60,398 bases of DNA from assembly GCA_958446835.1 (NCBI GenBank), contig CAUCXT010000016.1, forward strand, positions 1-60,398. The letters are read 5' to 3'. The DNA is from an uncultured Eubacterium sp. Lineage in GTDB: Bacteria; Bacillota; Clostridia; Lachnospirales; Lachnospiraceae. The position numbers and the translations under genes were made by a program. Below are positions 7,992-15,918 of the stretch, piece after piece; position 1 is the first letter of the stretch; the number at the start of each line of letters is the position of its first letter. The notes under the pieces were generated by a model. The model saw nothing but the letters and a program-made list of their open reading frames with translations, did no database searches and had not been told where the DNA came from.

Positions 7992-8915
7992 ATGGGTAAA
8001 ATCGCATTTTTGTTCGCAGGACAGGGCGCCCAGTCCGTAGGTATGGGCAAGGATTTATATGACAACAACGCTGCCGCAAAGGCAGTATTTGATAAGGGAG
8101 AGGCGATAAGACCGGGCAGTGAGGCAATGTGTTTTGAAGGACCGGGCGAGGCGCTCACACAGACAGAGAACACACAGCCATGTCTTTTCCTCACTGATTT
8201 AGCATGTGCGAGAGCATTGGAGGCAGCGGGCGTTAAGGCTGATGTGGCAGCAGGCTTTTCACTTGGAGAGATTCCGGCGCTTGCATTTGCAGGTGTGTTA
8301 TCGGATGATGACGCTTTCAGGCTTGTGACATTAAGAGGACAGAAGATGTCAGAGTGTGCGGCTAAGCACCCAGGCTCAATGGTTGCGGCGCTCAAGCTTG
8401 ACAATGCGAAGGTTGAGGAGGTATGTGCAGGCTTTAAGAATGTATATCCTGTCAACTATAACTGTCCGGGACAGCTCTCATGCGCGGGTGCTGTTGAGGA
8501 GCTTGACGCATTTGTGGATGCCATCAAGGCGGCAGGCGGCAGAGCGGTGAAGCTTGCAGTGAGCGGAGCCTTCCACACACCTTTTATGGCTGAGACAACA
8601 CAGGCACTTGCAGCTAAGCTTGAGACGATGCAGGTCAATGCGCCTGAGCTTACACTGTACTCAAACCTCACAGGAGAGGTGTACCCTTCACAGAAGGAGC
8701 AGATTATTGAGACAGTATCAAAGCAGGCATCAAACAGTGTGCGCTGGGAAAAGACAATACGCGATATGGCGGCTAACGGTGTCGACATATTTATTGAGGT
8801 AGGAGCGGGAACAACCCTTTCCGGACTGGTGAAGAGAACTCTCACAGATGTCAAGGTGTTCAATGTGTGCGATATGGCGACACTTGAGGAGACAGTAAAG
8901 AATATAAATAACTAA
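7992..8915 (+). CDS. fabD: malonyl-CoA:ACP transacylase
   Basis: The 307-aa protein is a FabD-type acyltransferase. It has the N-terminal LFAGQGAQ motif, the nucleophile S90 in GFSLGE, R115 in TLRGQKM for the malonyl carboxylate, and H195 in GAFHTPFM. The usual GHSxGE is GFSLGE here, so the residue before the serine is Phe rather than His, a modest deviation. It loads malonyl units onto the operon's ACP. Start ATG 7992 follows GGAGG. The following 215 bases before AccD hold no clear gene. Confidence 0.92.
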   Translation: MGKIAFLFAGQGAQSVGMGKDLYDNNAAAKAVFDKGEAIRPGSEAMCFEGPGEALTQTENTQPCLFLTDLACARALEAAGVKADVAAGFSLGEIPALAFAGVLSDDDAFRLVTLRGQKMSECAAKHPGSMVAALKLDNAKVEEVCAGFKNVYPVNYNCPGQLSCAGAVEELDAFVDAIKAAGGRAVKLAVSGAFHTPFMAETTQALAAKLETMQVNAPELTLYSNLTGEVYPSQKEQIIETVSKQASNSVRWEKTIRDMAANGVDIFIEVGAGTTLSGLVKRTLTDVKVFNVCDMATLEETVKNINN

Positions 8916-8920
8916 CCGGC

Positions 8921-9082
8921 ATGAGTGCATGGAGCAGAGGCACGGTCACAGAGACAATGGTCAATTTTAACCTTGCGGATATGATGCAGAATGCAACGGC
9001 GCTTTCTAAAGAAACGCTCTGTGATGGAATCATGGTAGTGCCATATATACAGGTGTCACATGTTCTTATATCCGGGAAATAG
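8921..9082 (+). CDS. possible 53-aa ORF between fabD and accD
   Basis: An open frame of 53 codons starts MSAWSRGTVTETMVNF and ends at TAG 9080-9082. It has no Shine-Dalgarno sequence and no family resemblance that I recognise. It fills most of an otherwise empty 215-base gap inside a tight operon, which is the only reason to list it. It may be a chance frame or the wreck of a lost gene. Confidence 0.18.
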   Translation: MSAWSRGTVTETMVNFNLADMMQNATALSKETLCDGIMVVPYIQVSHVLISGK

Positions 9083-9130
9083 AGCCGCATAAAGTGCGGT
9101 GGGTGATTAAAGTTGAAAGGAGATACCAGT

Positions 9131-10048
9131 TTGGTTATAGAAGAATATCTTGCTTCCACAAAGGAGATAGCGTGTGAGAAGTGTAAGGAACCGATTACAC
9201 AGGGGGCACTTGCAAAGAATTATTTTGTATGCCCGAAGTGCGGTAAATATAACAAGATACCGGCGCGGGCGCGTATAGAGCTTCTTACTGATGACGGAAG
9301 CTTTAAGGAGCTGTGGAATGAGGCAACTACAGGAAATCCGATTGGATTTCCTGATTATGAGGAGAAGAGCAGCAAGGCGAGAAATACAAGCCATGAGAAT
9401 GAGGGTGTTATCTGCGGAACTGCGACTGTTGAAGGGAATGAGTGCTGCATATATGTTATGGAGCCGAAGTTTATGATGGGTTCCATGGGTACGATTGTCG
9501 GAGACAAGATTGCGGCTCTGTTTGAATATGCCATTGAGCACAGGCTTCCGGTTATAGGGTATGCGGCTTCCGGCGGAGCCAGAATGCAGGAGGGAATGTT
9601 ATCTCTCATGCAGATGGCAAAGGTGTCTGGCGCGGTCAAGCTTCACAGCGATGAGGGACTTTTCTACATGGTATGTGTGACAGACCCTACAACCGGCGGA
9701 GTGACGGCGAGCTTTGCAATGCTTGGCGATGTGATTATCGGAGAACCGGGCGCACTTGTGGGCTTTGCGGGAAAGCGTGTCATTGAGCAGGTTACGGGCG
9801 AGAAGCTTCCGGAGGGCTTTCAGAGTGCGGAGTTCCAGCTTGAGAACGGATTCCTTGATGCTATAGTCAGAAGAAATGACCAGAGAAGCTACATAGCATC
9901 AATGCTTAAGCTTCATAAATCGGCAGCAGGTGATGATATGCTCCATGCGAGGTCGCATGAACAGCACCTTAAGCTCAGGGAGCTTGTCCACATGCCGACA
10001 AAAAGCGGTAGCGCTGTTCAGAAGCTTATGGAAATGATACATAATTAA
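9131..10048 (+). CDS. accD: acetyl-CoA carboxylase carboxyltransferase subunit beta
   Basis: The 305-aa protein has the four-cysteine zinc ribbon of AccD at its N-terminus (C15-X2-C18-X15-C34-X2-C37) followed by a crotonase-fold carboxyltransferase domain with SMGTIVGDK and SGGARMQEG. With AccA it moves CO2 from biotin to acetyl-CoA, giving malonyl-CoA. The start is TTG 9131, 7 bases after AAAGGAGA; an in-frame TTG at 9113 overlaps that ribosome site and is less likely. AccA follows directly. The biotin carrier (AccB) and biotin carboxylase (AccC) are missing here and must come from elsewhere. Confidence 0.92.
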   Translation: MVIEEYLASTKEIACEKCKEPITQGALAKNYFVCPKCGKYNKIPARARIELLTDDGSFKELWNEATTGNPIGFPDYEEKSSKARNTSHENEGVICGTATVEGNECCIYVMEPKFMMGSMGTIVGDKIAALFEYAIEHRLPVIGYAASGGARMQEGMLSLMQMAKVSGAVKLHSDEGLFYMVCVTDPTTGGVTASFAMLGDVIIGEPGALVGFAGKRVIEQVTGEKLPEGFQSAEFQLENGFLDAIVRRNDQRSYIASMLKLHKSAAGDDMLHARSHEQHLKLRELVHMPTKSGSAVQKLMEMIHN

Positions 10049-10085
10049 GGCGCACAGACCGGCGCAGAAAAGAGGAAATATTAAG

Positions 10086-10892
10086 ATGGACGCATACGAA
10101 AAGATACGGTGTGCCAGAAAGGCAGGCCGGCCTACAGCGAATGACTATATCAGTTCAATATTCAGTGGATTTATGGAGCTGCATGGCGACAGAACCTTCG
10201 GTGATGACCATGCCATTGTCGGAGGAGTTGCATGGCTTGACGATATGCCTGTGACAGTTATAGGCATAGAGAAGGGACACAGCCTCGATGAGAGGGTGTA
10301 CAGGAATTTTGGCTGTGTACTTCCGGAGGGCTACAGAAAAGCACAGAGACTTATGAAGGAGGCGGAGAAGTTCCACCGCCCTGTTATATGCTTTGTCGAC
10401 ACCCAAGGCGCAAGCTGCGGTCAGGGAGCAGAAAAAAGAGGTGCCGGTCAGGCGATTGCCGACAATCTCTATGAACTTATGACCCTAAAAACCCCTGTGA
10501 TATCCATTATGGCTGGTGAAGGCGGAAGCGGTGGAGCCCTTGCGCTTGCGATAGCGGACGAGGTGTGGATGCTTGAGAATGCTTACTACAGCGTTGTTTC
10601 ACCGGAGGCATGCGCAAGCATTCTCTTTAAGGATTCTTCGAGAGTTGCTGAGGCGGCAGACCACCTCAAGATGTTTGCGGATGACCTTTTGAAGCTTGAA
10701 ATCATTGAAAAGGTTATTCCTGAGCCTGAGAATTTCGGTGAACCGGAATGTGCATTGGAACCTTTTATGGACGAGCTTAAGCTGTCACTCAAGGAGAAGC
10801 TTTCGGAGCTTATGAATGTCCCGGAGCAGCAGCTTGTGCTTGAGCGCTACGGAAGATACCGCCGGATTGGAAAATACGAAGATATCGTATAA
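10086..10892 (+). CDS. accA: acetyl-CoA carboxylase carboxyltransferase subunit alpha
   Basis: This 268-aa protein carries the AccA signatures RPTANDYISSIFSGFMELHGD, GDDHAIVGG and the GEGGSGGALALA oxyanion loop. It forms the heterotetrameric carboxyltransferase with AccD, encoded 37 bases upstream. It is shorter than the 319-aa E. coli protein, mainly at the N-terminus, as is common in Firmicutes. Start ATG 10086 follows AGAGGA. Its presence in the operon implies a local boost in malonyl-CoA supply for the KS-CLF pathway. Confidence 0.93.
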   Translation: MDAYEKIRCARKAGRPTANDYISSIFSGFMELHGDRTFGDDHAIVGGVAWLDDMPVTVIGIEKGHSLDERVYRNFGCVLPEGYRKAQRLMKEAEKFHRPVICFVDTQGASCGQGAEKRGAGQAIADNLYELMTLKTPVISIMAGEGGSGGALALAIADEVWMLENAYYSVVSPEACASILFKDSSRVAEAADHLKMFADDLLKLEIIEKVIPEPENFGEPECALEPFMDELKLSLKEKLSELMNVPEQQLVLERYGRYRRIGKYEDIV

Positions 10893-10920
10893 TATCTAAA
10901 CGTCTAGAAAGGAAAGTTTT

Positions 10921-11640
10921 ATGAGAGTACTTCTTTTAAATGGCAGCCCGCGAAGGGAAAAAAGCTGCACAATAAGGGTGGCTCATAAGTTCGTGGATGG
11001 GCTTAAGGCGGGGGCTGATTGTGAGGTTGAGGAGATAAACATAAGCGACTGTAAGATTACGCCTTGTCTTGGCTGCTTAAGCTGCTGGGGACGTACAGAG
11101 GGAGAGTGTGTTATCAAAAATGATGACATTCCTATGCTCAAGGAGAAGATTCTTGCGGCGGATGTCATCATAGAGAGCTATCCGCTGTATTTTTTCGGCA
11201 TGCCGGGAATAATGAAGGTATTCACGGACAGAATGTTATCAATGATGTGCACATACGAGGGGCAGGCACCGGTTGTGGGACAGCCGTTTCACGGTATACG
11301 CGGTGATATGAGCGGTAAGAAGTTCATAATAGTATCCACATGCGGATATGCACAAACAGACCTTATATATGACCCTCTTCTCAAGGAGTATGATTGTATC
11401 TGCGGTCCGGGTAATTATTATGCACTTCTGTGTCCGCAGGGAAAGACGCTCTCCGTACCTGAGCTATATGATAGAATGGAAGTATATCTTGAGAAATATG
11501 TGGACGCCGGAAAAGAACTTGCCACAACCGGGACATTGACAGAGGAGACGATTCTCAAGCTGCGCGAGGCACCATTTAATGAGCGCAGATTCAAGCTTCT
11601 TCTTAAAAAGTTCTGGGAGAATGAAAGGGGCAATGTCTGA
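10921..11640 (+). CDS. flavodoxin-fold NAD(P)H-dependent FMN reductase-like protein
   Basis: The 239-aa protein starts with the FMN-phosphate loop LLNGSPRREKSCT and continues with a cysteine cluster CLGCLSCW and the segment SYPLYFFGMPGIMKVFTDR, typical of NADPH-dependent FMN reductases and iron-sulfur flavoproteins. It is co-transcribed with accA (28 bases apart, RBS AAAGGAAAG) and its stop overlaps the thioesterase ATG by one base. Its role in the operon is unknown. It is not homologous to FabK or FabI, so calling it the missing enoyl reductase would be speculation. Confidence 0.75.
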   Translation: MRVLLLNGSPRREKSCTIRVAHKFVDGLKAGADCEVEEINISDCKITPCLGCLSCWGRTEGECVIKNDDIPMLKEKILAADVIIESYPLYFFGMPGIMKVFTDRMLSMMCTYEGQAPVVGQPFHGIRGDMSGKKFIIVSTCGYAQTDLIYDPLLKEYDCICGPGNYYALLCPQGKTLSVPELYDRMEVYLEKYVDAGKELATTGTLTEETILKLREAPFNERRFKLLLKKFWENERGNV

Positions 11641-12440
11641 TGTATGAGATGTCATGCAAGGTCAGGTTCAGTGAGACGGACAGAAATGGCGTGATGTCAA
11701 TGAACGGTCTTTTGAGGCTTTTTCAGGATGTAGGATACGCACATGCGCTTGAGAGAGGCTTCGGGCTTGAGTATACAAGAAGAACGCGCTGTACATGGTA
11801 TCTGTTGTCATGGCAGATAGAAGCCTTTAAAATGCCGCGGGCAGGTGAGGAGATTACGCTTAGAACCTGCATATATGACATGCGCGCCTCACTTGCGCAT
11901 AAAAGCATTGCAATGTATGACAGTGCGGGCAATTGTCTTGCGGTCGGGGACACTATGTGGGTGTATGTGAATGTTGACAGGCAGGAGCCGTGTGAGCCGG
12001 ATGAGGATACGGCGTCAGGCTGGACACCGGAGGATTTTGGCGACAGAATCGTTGAAAGCCGTAAAACAGGAGCCAGAGCGATACCGATGTCGCGCAGGAT
12101 AAGAGTTCCTGTGGATGGGAGAAGGCTTGATAACTGTGTTGCAGAATCGTATATATTAGACACCAACGGGCATGCCAATAATGTGCGGCTTACGGAGTTG
12201 GCAATGCGCCTTTCAGGTGCCGATAACGGAAGCTGTGTGCGCCTCCGCGCAGAGTTCAAGGAGCAGGTAAAGGCGCAGAGCGTTATCTGTCCGGTTCTAA
12301 AGACGGATATCATTGATACCGGCAATGCCGTAGGTGATACGGTGTTGAATACAATGGCATTTAAGGACACAGCCGGGAATGTGAACGCAGTGTTTGAGTT
12401 TGCGGTGGTTAACGATGATGGACAGGATAATCAACAATAG
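11640..12440 (+). CDS. acyl-ACP thioesterase (FatA/FatB-type)
   Basis: This 266-aa protein is an acyl-ACP thioesterase with two hotdog domains. The N-terminal part (KVRFSETDRNGVMSMNGLLRLFQDV, residues ~8-32, includes the usual D..G..S...L.. start) and the second-domain motif DTNGHANNVRLTELA match the Nx(H)xN catalytic signature of this family. It would release the finished chain as a free acid. It closes the operon: the ATG overlaps the preceding stop, and two inverted repeats follow. A dedicated release enzyme implies a defined free acyl product rather than direct transfer to phospholipid. Confidence 0.87.
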   Translation: MYEMSCKVRFSETDRNGVMSMNGLLRLFQDVGYAHALERGFGLEYTRRTRCTWYLLSWQIEAFKMPRAGEEITLRTCIYDMRASLAHKSIAMYDSAGNCLAVGDTMWVYVNVDRQEPCEPDEDTASGWTPEDFGDRIVESRKTGARAIPMSRRIRVPVDGRRLDNCVAESYILDTNGHANNVRLTELAMRLSGADNGSCVRLRAEFKEQVKAQSVICPVLKTDIIDTGNAVGDTVLNTMAFKDTAGNVNAVFEFAVVNDDGQDNQQ

Positions 12441-12487
12441 AACATTCGGATTGTTGATTGCTATTGCTTATATACAGAAATATAGAA

Positions 12488-12553
12488 GATGTTGGGGTCA
12501 AAACATGCTCTATACACTCATACATTATATTGGCATGTTTTGACGCCAACATC
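12488..12553. repeat. 21-bp inverted repeat after the lipid operon
   Basis: Left arm 12488-12508 and right arm 12533-12553 are complementary at 20 of 21 positions (GATGTTGGsGTCAAAACATG core), with a 24-base loop and no T-run. It may be an RNA stabilising hairpin or a protein site rather than a terminator. Confidence 0.7.
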
Positions 12554-12569
12554 ATATAGAATAAAGCAT

Positions 12570-12627
12570 AAAAATATCGCTTTTGAATTTGCAGCGCTAA
12601 AGCCGCTTTTTCAAAAGCGATATTTTT
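12570..12627. terminator. bidirectional terminator
   Basis: AAAAATATCGCTTTTGA (12570-12586) pairs perfectly with 12611-12627. The A-run and T-run flanks give a terminator for both the thioesterase operon (+) and the convergent 194-aa gene (-). Confidence 0.75.
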
Positions 12628-12656
12628 GGATTAAAGGGAAATTCTAAAGAAGAAAA

Positions 12657-13241
12657 TTAATTCTCCTCATTGCCGAAGTAGTCATTGAATTTCTTTTCTA
12701 CAGCGTCATAGGTATCCTTGCAAAGTGAAGGAAGCTCCTTGCCCCATGCACCTGTAGCCTGTTCATAGCCCTTCTTGAATGCCTCAAGCATGCTCTGCAT
12801 CTTCTCCTTGTCACCGCCTGAGAGAGCCTGCGCAAAGTCAAAAATACGGTCTGAGGTCTGCTTAACTCCCCAGTAGCCATCTTCGGAAATATCCTCCTTA
12901 GCCTGTGCGGCTGTGGCAGCGTCAACCTTGAGCTCGCCATTAGCGAGCGCCTTTATCATATCTTCGCTGGAGGCGAAGGTCTGTCCCTGCTTTAAAAACA
13001 TATCTGAGACAAGGGACTTCATCTTGCTGGTACGGTCTGCAAGATCCTGCTTCATCTGTGCAACAACGGCAGCGTTACTCTTCTGTCTGGTTGTTGTCTT
13101 GTTGGAAGCCTCATATACTGCAGCATCCTTAGAGAAGGATGTTGTAGATGACTTATTGTCTTTATTAGTGCTGTTCTTTACCGCTGTGGCAGTATATGCA
13201 GCGTTGTCATATCCATTAGTTGTAATTCCGTTTACACTCAT
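12657..13241 (-). CDS. uncharacterised Lys/Ala-rich protein
   Basis: I do not recognise a named family for this 194-aa protein. The first ~60 residues are Ser/Thr/Asn-rich and look disordered; the rest is charged and helical, with the notable block EDISEDGYWGVKQTSDRIFDFAQALSGGD. There is no signal peptide or membrane segment. The start ATG follows GGAAAGGAG at good distance. It stands alone on the minus strand between the lipid operon and ispE. Similar proteins of unknown function seem to occur across Lachnospiraceae (from memory, unverified). Confidence 0.7.
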   Translation of the reverse strand: MSVNGITTNGYDNAAYTATAVKNSTNKDNKSSTTSFSKDAAVYEASNKTTTRQKSNAAVVAQMKQDLADRTSKMKSLVSDMFLKQGQTFASSEDMIKALANGELKVDAATAAQAKEDISEDGYWGVKQTSDRIFDFAQALSGGDKEKMQSMLEAFKKGYEQATGAWGKELPSLCKDTYDAVEKKFNDYFGNEEN

Positions 13242-13412
13242 TATTATGGACTCCTTTCCAATGTAAAATATAGTTCAGGCAATTGCATAATATACGATAT
13301 TCATTAAACAGAGTTTCGCAAATATTTTTGATATGAAATGCAATTAAACCTTTCTTTCAATATCTATATCGGTAGAAAGGTTAAAAAAGTTAATCATGGT
13401 ATATATTTTCGG

Positions 13413-13441
13413 TTGATTTGTATAATATGTTTGTATATAAT
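13413..13441 (+). promoter_or_regulatory. promoter of ispE
   Basis: TTGATT (13413-13418), 17-base spacer, TATAAT (13436-13441). The ispE start is 60 bases downstream. A hairpin (TTAAACCTTTCT/AGAAAGGTTAA, 13344-13384) lies just upstream. Confidence 0.65.
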
Positions 13442-13500
13442 ATAGTGTGTACTGTATACATAATTCATAATACACTTTGATTTATAAGGAAATAGATATA

Positions 13501-14385
13501 ATGGATGAGATAAGATTAAGGGCATACGCTAAGGTCAATCTTGGACTTGATGTGCTTAGGCGCAGGGAGGACGGATACCATGACGTGCGTATGATAATGC
13601 AGAATATTAATTTGTTTGATAAACTTACAATAAAGAAAAAGAAAGAAGCGGGAATCAATGTTAGCACGAATCTGTCGTACCTTCCGACCGATTCGAATAA
13701 TCTTGTGTACAGGGCGGCAGCCCTGCTCATGGATGAGTTTGGAATAGAAGGCGGAGTGGATATTGACCTGTACAAGTTTATTCCTGTGGCAGCGGGCATG
13801 GCGGGAGGAAGTGCCGACGCGGCGGCTGTTTTATATGGCATGAATGAGCTTTTCGGCTTGAAGCTGAGCCTTGAGGAGCTGATGAAAAGAGGAGTTAAGC
13901 TGGGAGCAGACATTCCATATTGTCTTATGGGAGGAACAGTACTTGCCGAGGGAATAGGTGAGAAGCTGACAAGACTTAAGGCTTGCCCGGACTGCTATTT
14001 TGTTGTGGCGAAGCCTCCTTTTTCGGTGTCGACGAAGCTTGTCTATGACAATCTTGTGATTGATGGAAATACGGTGCACCCTGATATAGATGGAATTATG
14101 CATGCGATAGATGACGGTGATGTGAGGGGAATAGCCTCACGATTGCTGAATGTGCTTGAGACTGTCACTGCGAGGGAATATCCCGACATAGAAGGCATCA
14201 AGGATAAGATGAGAGAGTGCGGTGCGTTAAATGCCCTTATGAGTGGCAGCGGACCGACAGTTTTTGGCATATTTGATGACAAGGATAAGGCGTGCGAATG
14301 TAACCGCATACTTAGGCAGGATAGCAGGGTAAAGACAGCGTATGTTGCAGAGAACTGCGGTGGTGGGTTTAACTGCGAACATTAG
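13501..14385 (+). CDS. ispE: 4-diphosphocytidyl-2-C-methyl-D-erythritol kinase
   Basis: The 294-aa GHMP kinase IspE phosphorylates CDP-methylerythritol in the non-mevalonate isoprenoid pathway. Signatures: AYAKVNLGLDVL at the N-terminus, the ATP loop PVAAGMAGGSADAAA and the C-terminal LMSGSGPTVFGIF. ATG 13501 is chosen (RBS AAGGA 10 bases upstream, product begins MDEIRLRAYAKVN); an ATG at 13477 has no ribosome site. The GntR gene follows 24 bases later, so they probably share a transcript. Confidence 0.95.
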   Translation: MDEIRLRAYAKVNLGLDVLRRREDGYHDVRMIMQNINLFDKLTIKKKKEAGINVSTNLSYLPTDSNNLVYRAAALLMDEFGIEGGVDIDLYKFIPVAAGMAGGSADAAAVLYGMNELFGLKLSLEELMKRGVKLGADIPYCLMGGTVLAEGIGEKLTRLKACPDCYFVVAKPPFSVSTKLVYDNLVIDGNTVHPDIDGIMHAIDDGDVRGIASRLLNVLETVTAREYPDIEGIKDKMRECGALNALMSGSGPTVFGIFDDKDKACECNRILRQDSRVKTAYVAENCGGGFNCEH

Positions 14386-14409
14386 TATATAGAAGGAGAT
14401 TAGGATTTT

Positions 14410-15093
14410 ATGTTAGAAGACAGCAATTTTCAGGTCACGATGAATGAGTATCTTCCGCTTCGTGATGTTGTATTTAATACACTTAGACATGCGATACTTA
14501 AGGGGGAGCTTGAGCCGGGTGAGAGACTGATGGAGATATCACTTGCGCAGAAGCTCGGTGTGAGCCGTACACCGATTCGCGAGGCTATAAGAAAGCTTGA
14601 GCTTGAGGGCCTTGTGGTCATGGTGCCTAGAAAGGGAGCCGAGGTTGCGGACATCACAGAGAAGGATTTGCGGGATGTGTTAGAGGTACGCACAGCACTT
14701 GAGGAGCTTTCTATTGAGCTTGCAATCAAGAATATGGATGAAGAGCAGCTTGATAATCTGAAGAAAGCCAACGAAGCCTTTGCAAAAAATTCTGAGGGCG
14801 ATGACCTCATTAAGATTGCTGAGTCCGATGTGGCATTCCATGAGCTTATATATATGGCAACCGGTAACAAGCGCCTTATTCAGATAATCAATAACCTGAG
14901 AGAACAGATGTACCGCTATCGTCTTGAGTACATTAAGGACAAGACAACACATGAAAGACTTGTACAGGAACACAACAGAATAATAGATGCAATGCAGCAG
15001 GGAAATGTGAAGGAAGCAAAGGCAGCAATAAAGCTCCACGTTGAAAATCAGGAGGAGAATATTCTAAAATCCATAAAAATTAAGAATGCTTAG
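14410..15093 (+). CDS. GntR-family (FadR subfamily) regulator
   Basis: This 227-aa protein has a winged helix-turn-helix at residues ~15-75 (LRHAILKGELEPGERLMEISLAQKLGVSRTPIREAIRKLE) and a helical FCD ligand domain (RTALEELSIELA... with H150-region residues in VAFHELIYMATGN and the distal HNRIIDAMQQGN...H). FCD domains bind a metal and small organic acids. It sits between ispE and spoIIR; the target genes and ligand are unknown. Confidence 0.9.
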   Translation: MLEDSNFQVTMNEYLPLRDVVFNTLRHAILKGELEPGERLMEISLAQKLGVSRTPIREAIRKLELEGLVVMVPRKGAEVADITEKDLRDVLEVRTALEELSIELAIKNMDEEQLDNLKKANEAFAKNSEGDDLIKIAESDVAFHELIYMATGNKRLIQIINNLREQMYRYRLEYIKDKTTHERLVQEHNRIIDAMQQGNVKEAKAAIKLHVENQEENILKSIKIKNA

Positions 15094-15166
15094 AAAAAAA
15101 GAGGTTTAGATTGTCTGCTGTACGGTAATACTTTCAATACGATATTTTGAAAAGGAGATTATTCGT

Positions 15167-15811
15167 ATGAGCAGATGCAGTGTAGCCGCATGGTGCCTTA
15201 TGGTGCTGTGTTCAGTCATTTTTTTTACATATAGTGTAGGGCAGAATCGTTCTGTCACACAGCTTCAGATGGATATAGCCGGACAGATAATAAGGTTCCA
15301 TGTCCGCGCTAACAGTGATACGGATGAGGATCAGCAGCTTAAGCTGTATGTAAAGGAAGAGCTTGTGAAGTATATGGGAGAGCTTCTGAAGGATGCATCA
15401 GATAGAAGCGAAGCAGAGAATATTCTTAAAGAAAATATAGAAAATATAGAAAATGTTGCAAAAGGGGTTATCAAGGAACATAAAAAGGAATATAATGTAA
15501 AGGCTTATTTTGAAGATTCATATTTTCCGGTCAAGGTCTATGCAGATATGACATTTCCTCAGGGAGTCTATGAAGCATTCCGTGTGGATATAGGTGCGGC
15601 TGATGGTAAGAACTGGTGGTGTGTGCTTTATCCTAGTCTGTGCTTTGCGGATATCAGCCATGGAACTATGGGCACTGCGGCGAAGGAGGAGCTTGAAGCT
15701 GTTCTTGATGAGGACGAACTTGAACTTTTGTACGAGAACAAGGACGGAGATAAGAGGGAGCGGGTTTATGAATTTAAGATTTTTACTTTTCTTAATAAGC
15801 TGATTAAATGA
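15167..15811 (+). CDS. spoIIR: stage II sporulation protein R
   Basis: The 214-aa protein matches SpoIIR, the secreted forespore signal that activates SpoIIGA and so sigma-E in the mother cell. It has an N-terminal export signal (CSVAAWCLMVLCSVIFFTYS) and the family segments IIRFHVRANSDTDEDQQLKLYVKEE, YFPVKVYADMTFPQGVYEAFRV and GKNWWCVLYPSLCF. Its presence shows the organism, or a recent ancestor, can sporulate. Start ATG 15167 follows AAAGGAGA. Confidence 0.93.
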   Translation: MSRCSVAAWCLMVLCSVIFFTYSVGQNRSVTQLQMDIAGQIIRFHVRANSDTDEDQQLKLYVKEELVKYMGELLKDASDRSEAENILKENIENIENVAKGVIKEHKKEYNVKAYFEDSYFPVKVYADMTFPQGVYEAFRVDIGAADGKNWWCVLYPSLCFADISHGTMGTAAKEELEAVLDEDELELLYENKDGDKRERVYEFKIFTFLNKLIK

Positions 15812-15918
15812 GCTATATCTGAGCGGAAATAGCATGTTGCATTTGTCACATGTTGCAAGGTGGAATCGCCTGTGGAAATGCTCGGAGAAGGCCCATGAAG
15901 TATAGAATGGAGATTGAT

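Noticed and set aside
7520..8455. 311-codon open frame on the minus strand
   Set aside because: It lies wholly opposite the FabZ- and FabD-type genes, whose catalytic motifs are intact; composition is low-complexity Ser/Ala/Pro typical of an antisense shadow.
11723..12370. 215-codon minus-strand frame
   Set aside because: Antisense to the acyl-ACP thioesterase gene; no ribosome site and no recognisable domain.
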